Source of the DNA: Phragmites australis
Lineage: Eukaryota > Streptophyta > Magnoliopsida > Poales > Poaceae
DNA: 64,000 nucleotides
Assembly (NCBI RefSeq): GCF_958298935.1
Contig: NC_084924.1
Location: 26,137,819-26,201,818, forward strand
Reading direction: 5' to 3'
The first letter of the stretch is position 1, and every line of letters starts with the position of its first letter. Positions 55,525 to 64,000 of this stretch are shown here, piece by piece. The notes under the pieces were generated by a model that ran no database searches, was not told the origin of the DNA, and was given only the letters and a program-made list of their open reading frames with translations. A program made the translations under genes and the position numbers.

Positions 55525-56149
55525 TGCTTTTGTCATATAGATGCATTCATGATAGGCACTTGTCTAACCTTCTCTAGATAGTGGTGAATATTGGGTTTTG
55601 CTTGAGACGGTGGTTCCCTAGTTTCACTCAAGGCATGTTGTTAGGTTCACAATGAAGAAGCTTAAGAAGGGAAGTAATATGACAAGATAGTTTAATTTAT
55701 GCTATGCACTCACATGCCATATAATTTGAACTGATGTTTAAATTCCTGCACCAGTTATGCATTGGCTGTAGAGATCACAAAGGAGAATACCACTCTTTGA
55801 GAATGTTGTTTGCTTTCCATGTGAACATACACCTCTATAAGTGTGATTAGAAATATATAAGTGCTTAATGCCTATTGAGTCATGTTCTAGCGAATTTAAG
55901 CCTTAATCTTTGAATTCATAGGAAATATGGCTCAAACATTTCCTTGGAGTTTTCCTCCCTCTCTTTGATTTTTATTGCCTATTTTGAAATTATTATAAGA
56001 TAGCCTTTTCACAAATATTTGAAAATGAGTGTTTGAGAGGGTAAAATTTCACTCAAACTGGTCCAAACATGTGTTTTTTTTTTGTGTGGTTATTTGAAGT
56101 TTGGACTCAGCGCGAGATTTTAGTTCAGCAGAAATCTTTTTTTTTTCTC
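55525..56149 (+). other. Spacer after pol of element C
   Basis: Collinear with 12886-13524 of element A. AT-rich, no gene. Confidence 0.6.
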
Positions 56150-56530
56150 ACCGGATGATCCGGTGCACTCTTGGTTATTCCCAATGGATCATCCGATGCT
56201 TGGTTGTCGGCGTTTGCTAAGATTTCTGGAAATCTGTCTGGTGCTCTTCAAGTTAGCTTCACAGGACCTTCCGGTGTTCTTTTTAGAGGCAAAGAATTCT
56301 CAGTGAAAATAAATAGTCCGGTGAGTTCAAAGTTCACTTCACCGGACCATCTAGTGTGCTTATTGGAATTTTTAAGACAGTATGATCCGGTGAAAATACT
56401 GTCAGGCATCGGACTATCCGGTGTTCAATTTTCAGCAAAGATGCAAAATTTCAAAGGTTCTGTAAAATAGAGCGGTGTTTTGTCCAGTGCTCACTCCCGT
56501 CATCATCGGACCATCCAGTGTTCACTATAT
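56150..56530 (+). repeat. Internal array of Sirevirus palindromes, element C
   Basis: Degenerate CACCGGATGATCCGGTG-type motifs cover about 380 bp (best at 56149-56165), at the same place as 12468-12884 in element A. Conservation of position in two old and young copies shows it belongs to the family. Confidence 0.82.
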
Positions 56531-57123
56531 TGGCGGGACCCACCTGTCATATTTCTCTCGTCCGAGCAACCTCCACTCTTTCTAACCCATCGCCCGAAGC
56601 TTTGTCTCATCCGCCGCCATTTCGCTGTCACAGCCGCTGAGCTCCGCACTTGTTGCTCCGTCACCAAAGCCTCGTCGCCGACCTCCACCACTGTAGATGC
56701 CTCCATTGGTCTTCAGAGCTGCCGCCGCCTAGCCTCCGCAGACCGGCGTCGCCGCTGAAGTTCGTCTAGCCGCCGCCGCTAGCTCACCGTCGACCACCTA
56801 GGAGCTCCCATCAAGCCCTCAGATCTTCTTTTGTGGTGAGCTATACTTCGACGAGTTTTTCCAATTCTCCAAACCCTAGCTCATTTTTCCACAAATACAT
56901 TCAAAATTTATGCAAAATTTGAGCAAAATTGAGTCATTTGCTTCAATTCAGGTCATATCTCATGCAATTGGACCTCAATTAGTGTCACAATCTTGAATAC
57001 CTAGCATGTTCATCAAAATTTATCCTCAAATTAGGGCTTAGGATTCAATTTTGGGCTAATTTCATTCAAATTTCAAACTCCCGAAACTCTCACTCATCCA
57101 TATTGCATCTTTTGATCTTTTAG
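56531..57123 (+). promoter_or_regulatory. GC-rich leader and putative intron before ORF2, element C
   Basis: GGACCCACCTGTCATAT (56536 onward) opens a GC-rich leader to 56835. GTGAGC follows at 56836 after TTTTGTG. The AT-rich stretch ends TTTTGATCTTTTAG at 57123 with a pyrimidine tract, directly before ATGGG. The donor and acceptor positions match those in element A. Splicing has not been shown. Confidence 0.45.
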
Positions 57124-59250
57124 ATGGGTTGTGAGCACCGCGACAAGGGTAAGGCATCGAGCAGCCTAAGAAGAAGAAAACAAAAGAGTAGAAGGAGTAG
57201 GATCGAGCGATTGCAGTTGTCGATGCTCCAGTTCCTCAGCGAGGGCTGCAGATCAGAGACATAGATACAACTTCGCCACGTCAGTCCACCCGCACTCGTC
57301 AAACTACTGGGTTGGGATCGATTCCATCCGGCCAGGAGAACCAGAAGAGAGCTCATCAGGAGCCTTAGGGAGAGACTGAGTCAGAGCCGTCAGAGCAGCC
57401 ACAGCCTCACGGGGATATCAGGTCACTGGACTTGACTTCTTACAAGTCCCCCGGGATTAAGAAGCTCAGATTTGTGCCGATTGACGAGTGGTTTACCCCA
57501 TAGAGGGATGAAGGAGTCAACCCCAGGTTTTGGACTATTCTCCAGGAGAGTTTTCACACTTCTTATCTCAGGAGGAGAGTCAGTCTGAGCATGCACAAGA
57601 AGATCAACTGGCATTATCTTGAGTTGGCAGCTGGTGGAGTTGATATGAGAGCTCATTTTGAGTCTATCCCTGGACTAGCTAAGTTGGTGTGTGGAGTGGG
57701 CCAGTATGTTGAGGACTGGGTGAGATTGTTCTATGCCACGGTCTGGATTGCACCCGAGAGGAACTTCATTCAATTTATGTTCCAGGGTGAGAGCTTCAAA
57801 CTCTACCAGAACAACATCTTAGAGGCGTTGGGTCTTCAGGCAAGCTCCCATTTGTTACACGAGATTGTTCATCCTCATGCTCAGCCACCCCGCCGTCCTC
57901 TCATTTGTGGAGTCTTCCCAATAGACGACAAGATCTGACCGATTTTCAGGCCGCCTTTTGCTCCAGGATCACCCAGAGTGCCAGATATGCTGACTCCTGA
58001 GCCAAAGGCTTTACATATGTCATTAAGATGCAGCCATCTTCCGAGGATTGGATATGGAGAGGCGATCACCAATTTGCAGCAGTGGTTGATACTCTCCATC
58101 CTCACTCACTAGAGATTTGATGTGGTTAAATTGATTCTTTGTGAGATTGAGGATGTGATTGCTAACGGGATGACCCTGGCCAGACAACAACCTTATGCAC
58201 ATTTCATATCCCACATGATTGGATGCTCGGTCAGATTCCCTCAGTACGTTCAGGCTTACGAGCAGTCGCCTACACACTATAATGTGTATGCTCCCACAGC
58301 ACCTTCAGACAGGCGACAAGGCCAGCGTGCGATGTTTCATGCTCAGGAGCGGATGCCCGCTGATGTCAGAGAGAGAGCAGCAGCAGAGGATCAGGCCCTT
58401 GTAGTGGCCGAGGTAGAGCTCCCGCACACATTCTTCTTGAGTGACAGTGACTCGGATTCTTCAGATCTTGAGTTCTTCCCACCAGTCGCTAAGTCACATG
58501 ATGCTGAGGCTAGAGGGTCTTCTCAGGTTGTTCCCACTTCCACAGTACATTCAGTACCGGAGACAGCGACCTCTGTGCCCCTACTGCACCTCCATCAAAG
58601 TTCATTCTTATCCTTCATCAGATGCAACAGCAGCAAGCAGCCCAGGAAGAGCAGCAGGCAAAGCTACAGGCAGACATGCATCGGCAGCAGGAGCAGCAGC
58701 TCATGATGATGCAGTCACTCCAGCAGCAGCAGTAGGCTACCTTAGCAGGCCTTCAAGCTGATCAAGAGAACAATGACCGCGTGTTCACTTTTATATCTGG
58801 ATGTCCTGGGTCTCTCTTTCAGGCTTTAGGTCTTCAGCTGCCAGTTGCTCCTAGGGCACCAGGCCCAGCACCTAGTCCTCTCCCGGACAGTGTCAGTGGT
58901 TTCTTGGGAACACCAGTATCTACATTCCCTTTGTCACCCCTCTTCAGTACTGGTGTATTTTCTTAGCCTGCCGGGACTACGACGAGGCCAGTTCTACCCT
59001 CTTAGTCTAGTCCTATGACTGGCACTCTTAGTTTTGAGGACTCTCCACAGGCGACTGTGCCTTCTCAGCAGCCATCCGTTTAGACTCCTCCAGTGTGGCT
59101 ACTCAGGGCACCACTACTTCTACCATCTCAGCCCCAGCTACAGTCTCAGAGGCACCGTCAGACACAGCTCAGCCTCCTCAGCTAGCTGTTGGACCCACAA
59201 CTATTGAGCTATCGGATTCAGATACAGACTCAGGCTCATAGTTTGACGTG
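57124..59250 (+). pseudogene. ORF2 of element C, broken
   Basis: It starts MGCEHRDKGKAS, then shifts frame. The ordered domain is open at 57591-57938 (WVRLFYATVWIAPERNFIQF) and 58122-58706 (QQPYAHFISHMIGCSVRFPQ), followed by the acidic patch, a Q-rich coiled-coil and a P/S-rich tail to about 59250. The order equals that of element A. Changes in the ordered domain are mostly conservative (APDRS against APERN). At least six stops are present. Confidence 0.85.
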
Positions 59251-59697
59251 TGACCGTCACCAGCAGCGCCAACTTCCTCCTCTCCTCCGGATGTTTAGGA
59301 GTGTGCTCTTTTTGGTGCTTAGATGCCAAAGGGGGAGAGAGTCTAAGTGATAGGGGGAGTCATTTGGAGAGAGGTAGACAAGTGATTAGAGAGTTTTTTA
59401 GTTCATAGTCTTAGGGGGAGCTTGGGTAGTATAGGGTCGGAGTGTTGGATTTTCATGGTTTTTTATGTAATGGCAAGCTATTTATTTCTTAATCGATGTG
59501 TTTTTCTTGTCATCACATTGTGCTTCCTTTCGTGCTCTATTTTAATTCTTATTCTACTAGCAGGATAGGTTATTCTTGTTCTAGGCTTTCTCCTGCTTAT
59601 TTGCTATATGTCGTTCTTTGCCTAGTTTGATAGGGTGTTCTTCATTCACTTTTCCTTATTTATTTGTGTTGTCATCAATCACCAAAAAGGGGGAGAT
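59251..59697 (+). promoter_or_regulatory. 3' UTR of element C with repeated polypurine tracts
   Basis: AAAAAGGGGGAGAT lies at 59684-59697, directly before the 3' LTR. Other GGGGGAG runs lie at about 59331, 59354 and 59412. This matches the layout in element A. No gene is present. Confidence 0.75.
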
Positions 59698-61329
59698 TGT
59701 AGCATCTAGGCCCCTAGGTAAGTGGTAAGTGTTTCGGTGGTTAATGACAACCATATCATTGTGATTAATACATATGTTTTGAAGGAATTAAAATTCTTTA
59801 ATTCAGAATGATTGGGTGGTTTTTCTTGGTCCCTCATGGAATTCTATTGGTCGATCAAAGAACTTTTGTGTCAAGATTTGGAGTAGTTATAGTTCTTGTT
59901 TTGTCTTTTGATCGTACTATAAAGAGGCTAATTGTTGTAGCTTGACCTAGTTGAGTCTAGACATAGTTGGATGCACACTTGCGATAATCTAGCACTAGGT
60001 AGCTCAAAAAAATCCATGGGTGAGAAGTTGAGAAGTTAAAACTCAAAGTCGATTGAATTGGACAAGTTCCAGGAAGTTTGTTCTCACCGGATTGTCCGGT
60101 GTAAGAAGGTTTTTTACTAACCGAACTATTTGTCTCTTCTGAGAAGACTTCAACTAAACTCACCGGATTGTCCGGTGATGGAAGGAACTATACACCGGAG
60201 CATTTAACAGAATAATCATTTTTCAGAGAAATGTGAAGTTATATGCGCCGGATTGTCCAGTGATCTGAAGAGTTCATACACCGGACCATTTAACAGAAGC
60301 TTGGTATTTTTGGAGAAAATTAGAGTTAAACTGACCGAATTGTCTGGTAACTTAAAGGATTCATCACTGGACCATTTAACAGAAGCTTTGTATTTTTGAG
60401 GAAATAAAGTGTAACTCATGGGACTATCTGGTGATGCTATATGGAAGAATACCGGAGCATTTTGCAACGGCTACTGACAACTGTCAAATCAGCAGGTGGA
60501 TAAAGTTAACTCACCGGATTGTCCGGTGTTAACAGAGATATGTGCACCGGACCATCTGGTGTTCACAGAAAAAGTAAGTGGTTAGACAACGGCTAGATTT
60601 AGACCTCTAGCCTATATATACCTCCTCACTTGATTTCATTTGTCTCTCTTGGAACCCAGAAGTATTCGTACACATTGTGTGTCATCTAGAGGCAAGGGAG
60701 AGCACTTGAAGTGATTTGCAAGTTCTTAATTGAAGATTAAGGACTCCATTAGTGCTCCAAGAGTAGTGAGTGTGCATCTAGCTGTTGTTTTAGGCTTGAT
60801 TGCGATCAAGTGAACCAATTAGCTTGTTACTCTTAGTGGTTGGAAACACCTAGCCGGTCGTGGAGATAGGAGGTGTTTTCGGTGAGCTCTTGGAGGTCTT
60901 GTGGGAGCCCCGAGAAGCTCGTGTGTGTAATTGGTTTGAAACCTACCAATCCGGAGATAGAGAAGTGGCAATCACTAGTGAGCACTTGAGTCTCGGTGAC
61001 TCAAGGGGGAGCGACATCCTTGTGCGGATGCTCCAACGAGGATTAGTGGAGAGTGCCAACTCTTCGATACCTCGGGAAAAACTCGGTGTTCTCTTTCCCT
61101 ATTCTTATTACATTCCGCATTTTGCTTCTAGCATTTCTTTCATGCAAGTTTCAATTCCGCACTTTACTTATGTTTTATATGCTTACATGTGTGTTCTTAC
61201 CTTTCTAGCTTATTATGTCGTCTAGTTGCTTTCTAGGCTAAGGTTTCTTCTTGTTCTAGAAATCAGTAGTTGGTTTAGTTTTAAATTAGTACCCTATTCA
61301 CCCCCTTCTAGGACCATTAGATCGTTTCA
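59698..61329 (+). repeat. 3' LTR of element C (1632 bp)
   Basis: It runs from TGTAGCATC to GTTTCA. Palindromes lie at about 60083-60560 and a TATA box (TATATATA) at 60613-60620. It is the full-length partner of the shortened left LTR. Confidence 0.93.
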
Positions 61330-61334
61330 GCATG

Positions 61335-62679
61335 CACATTATGAAGCTCGATAATTTCAACCATGACAATCTGGCAACTCTCACACTCCCCAACATCGGG
61401 TCTAAACCTAAGCAATGCAAGTTCAGTAAAGACAGACTCATACTTAGGCTTAAGATCTTTCAACTCATGCACAACTTTCTTAAGTAAACTATCCTAGCTA
61501 ACGTAGCATCATTCAAGGTATCGACTTGGATGGAAAGCTGGTCGCAGGAAGGCAATACCTTGGAAGGATCCAGCTCGGGGTCGTTGTCGTCGTTGTTGTC
61601 ATTCGCCATTAAGCAAAGGCCAGTGAAGTGGTCTTCTTCTTGTTCTTTGCTTGCGGTTCATCCTCCTTCGAGCTCTCCTCATCGCTAGAAGAAGTGTCAA
61701 TATCGCTCAGAGCCACCATGAACACCCTAGAAGCCACCTTGGCTACCTTCTTAGCCATCTTGCTGTGATTCTTTTTGAAGAATGACTTCTTGTTCTTCTT
61801 CTTGTGCTTGTTGTAGTCGTGGTTGTCGTCCTCCCTCTTCTTAATCTTGGGGTAGTCCGCCTTGAAGTGGGTAATGTCACCACACTCAAAGCAGGCACAA
61901 GAACCACCCCTCCTCTGGTCTTGGCGATTGTTGTAGAAGGAGGTGAACTTCTTCATAATCGGCGCAAGGTCCTCATCATCCAGCGTTCACTTGCTCCTCT
62001 ATGATAGAAACTAAGGAAGACAAAGCAAATCTACTCGATGAAGTGTTAGCATAAGAAAAGCCAGCTGCAAACTAATTGCCACCACCAGGTCTGAAAACCA
62101 ATGCCATATTCTGAGATCGGGGATTTTCGAGACGGATCCGAGCTGTCTTGGCTATCTCGGTGGATTTGAGCTTGCTGAAGAGCTCATCACAAGTCAATGT
62201 GTTGTAACTTGGAGACTCTTCAATACTTGAGATCTTCACTTTCCATATGCTACAGTCAAGAGCGAACATTGCTAACAATCCTATCAAAATGAGCAAACAT
62301 CACATCCAAACACCCTCCAGGGCCTTGCACAAATATTTGGTATTCTTAGTTGTATGTGCATTAGCATCTAGCCTTAATCTGATTAGTGCCTTCATAAAAG
62401 ACACTCAGAGTATTCCAGATCTCCCAGGCAATACGAAGGTGCTGGATCCTGTTAAACTCATTTCAACTCAGGCTAGTGAACAAAATATTTTTGGCATTGT
62501 TGTTGGCCTCATACTTGTTCGATTTGTACATGAGTCATGCGAGCAACAGGGATCTCGTAGTTAGAATCAACTACTTTCTATATTGCACTTCCTTGGCTTA
62601 GAAGATAAGCTTTCATACACACCTTCCAATACAAAAAATCACGACCATCAAACAGCATAATCTTCCCACTTCTCTCCAT
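61335..62679 (-). pseudogene. N-terminal gag part of element B
   Basis: The ATG at 62679 opens MERSGKIMLFDGRDFLYWKV, a copia gag start, soon broken. 62072-62296 holds the UBN2-type middle (NTLTCDELFSKLKSTEI). 61609-61956 holds the knuckle CFECGDITHFKADY, whose last Cys is Tyr, and a lysine-rich stretch. It continues at 45994 on the far side of element C. Confidence 0.82.
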
Positions 62680-62728
62680 GTCGCCTACGGATCACAAAGC
62701 CGGTTAAGGTCAACAAGTGATCAAACCA

Positions 62729-62740
62729 GCTCTCATACCA
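62729..62740 (-). promoter_or_regulatory. Primer binding site of element B
   Basis: The minus strand reads TGGTATGAGAGC, one change from the initiator tRNA-Met complement, two bases inside the LTR. Confidence 0.85.
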
Positions 62741-62742
62741 AT

Positions 62743-64000
62743 TGTAGGAACGATATTGACAACTAGAGGGAGTGAATAGGCGCCTTAACAAATTTCTTGC
62801 GAAATCAATGGCCTTCTCCTATTTTGATCACCCAACGCACATCAAAACTCAAGCGGAAGCAAAAATTGAGAGAAGTTTGATAAGAGAAAATCAAGGAAAC
62901 ACAGCTCCACGGATGGTATATGAACCATAGATTACATTTAAGATCAATCCATGTGTCTTAGCACTCGAAAAATCATAACTAGCAAAGAAATAAGAAAAGA
63001 TGAACACCAAGTAACGACACTCTCAGGTTGATTGTCTATAGGCAAGGGAATTCAAGACCCCATCATATAAGCATGTGTATGTAAATTTTATACCTCTAGC
63101 AACAACAAAAATGACCTCACAAGGTGCTGAAATTTTAGCCTAAAAACAAAAACGCAAATCAAAACTAGAAAGTAAAACTTGCACACAAAGCAAGAGAACC
63201 AAGAAATGGAAACTAGAAGGAGGGGAATCTAAGTATATGAAACAAAATAAACTTCATTACTCAAAGAAGTCAGCCCTATTTTAGGTGGATTATAAAGATT
63301 TTCCTCTCGAAACTCTCACCTATTACATAGGCTAAGCACCCATCCTCCTCTCCACTAAAACCCTAGCACAATGCTCTCATATGGGTGGCACAAAGGGCTC
63401 AAATGGCTGGTTCTACCTCTCACATAGGCCTACCCTCATAGGCCTAGGAAACTTGACCTCAAGTTTTCTAGCTTTTTCCCAAAATACCGATGATGATGAC
63501 GCGTGTCCTCCGTTTTGTGATCTTGACCACTGGCAAGTCTCTCCCACTCCCGATCCCTCGAATCGTCTTGTCACTTGCACCATTATCCCCTTCGCTTGTC
63601 TTTGTCAACATGTTATCTTCATCCTCCATTTCATGATTTGTTTGACCTTCATGTATACTTCTAGGATCACTCTTGACTCCGCCCAGCCCTCCTTGATCGT
63701 CCAGCACCAAGCATCCTCTTAGCTCCGATCATCCGTCGTCGACCGCTAAGTTGCACACATCACCTGCACACCATAAAACAAGCAAACACGTTTCTCCACA
63801 CTCCAAAACATCTCTAGGTTAGCACAAAATCAAAAACTTAAACTCAGAGCACATCCTATAGAAAACATGAACACTGGATGTTCTGGTGTGTTCTGCTCCT
63901 GAACACCGGACCATCTGGTGAGTGTAACATTATCTGTTCCAGAAAAACTTTGATCTCTGTAAGAAAAGGTACAGTGAAAGCTTCTGGTGATCTCATGTCC
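62743..64000 (-). repeat. 5' LTR of element B, cut by the window end
   Basis: It matches 38313 onward (TGTAGGAACG, AAATCAATGGCCTTCTCCTA) with several percent difference and lacks about 250 bp near 63485. The palindrome array begins at about 63870 and runs into the window edge. Confidence 0.9.

Larger units (their letters stand above)
45995..61329 (+). mobile_element. Element C: degenerate Sirevirus of the same family as A (15,335 bp with insertions)
   Basis: Its TGTAGCATC ends, LTR sequence and gene order match element A in reverse orientation. GCATG lies on both sides (45990-45994 and 61330-61334). Gag, pol and ORF2 are all present but broken. A 172-bp hAT-like MITE lies in gag and a 3053-bp solo LTR in pol. 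The LTRs differ by an estimated 6 to 8 percent, so C is much older than A but younger than B, which it entered. Confidence 0.95.
38313..64000 (-). mobile_element. Element B: older Sirevirus-type Ty1/copia element, hosts element C
   Basis: The left LTR starts TGTAGGAACG at 38313 and the same sequence starts at 62743, where the window cuts it. The minus strand has primer binding site, gag, pol and polypurine tract. Gag is split by element C at 45990-45994/61330-61334 (GCATG). The two LTRs differ by several percent with a ~250-bp indel, so B is clearly older than A. I see no ORF2 between pol and the left LTR. The LTRs carry the CACCGG..CCGGTG palindromes, so B is a Sirevirus of another family than A and C. 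Confidence 0.9.

Overview
The window is a stretch of nested transposable elements from a large plant genome, almost certainly a grass. The reasons are three Ty1/copia elements of Sirevirus type carrying the CACCGG..CCGGTG palindrome arrays known from grass Sireviruses, a Tat-lineage Ty3/gypsy element, CACTA elements with subterminal repeats, Tourist-like and hAT-like MITEs, and a GC-rich leader. No intact host gene is visible. The only host-derived coding sequence I recognise is a broken piece of an exocyst SEC15 gene (33299-34046). I see no tRNA, rRNA or organelle insertion.

Layout. (1) 1-21242: a decayed Tat-type gypsy element (E, minus strand: gag, protease, RT, RNase H, integrase, then an antisense plus-strand ORF with its own TATA box). 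Its 5' LTR is split by Sirevirus A (7823-20677, minus strand, 5-bp target duplication GGGGT). A is young: its LTRs differ by about 4 substitutions over 978 bp. It keeps a full gag, a pol with one frameshift, and a third large ORF (ORF2) downstream of pol. (2) 21243-26321: non-coding DNA with a 108-bp tandem duplication, a small MITE and an 846-bp hAT-like element. (3) 26322-32587: a decayed copia element (F, minus strand) whose gag is interrupted by a 1391-bp CACTA element (target duplication TGG). (4) 32588-34046: leader-like sequence, a CT microsatellite and the SEC15 remnant, itself interrupted by a 314-bp MITE (TTA duplication). (5) 34047 to about 37490: a CACTA element (D) with a decayed transposase-family gene. 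(6) 38313 to beyond 64000: Sirevirus B (minus strand, older). Its gag is split by Sirevirus C (45995-61329, plus strand, same family as A, duplication GCATG). C in turn carries a hAT-type MITE in gag and a 3053-bp solo gypsy LTR in the RNase H region.

Comparing A and C gives the most interesting signal. In both, the spacer between pol and ORF2 holds (i) an array of the same palindromes that fill the LTR U3 region, (ii) a shared GGACCCACCTGTCATAT block and a GC-rich leader, and (iii) a putative intron that starts GTG/GTGAGC and ends AG directly before the ORF2 ATGGG. This looks like an internal promoter-leader-intron unit serving ORF2. That is an inference to be tested with transcripts, but it is conserved in two copies that are clearly diverged.
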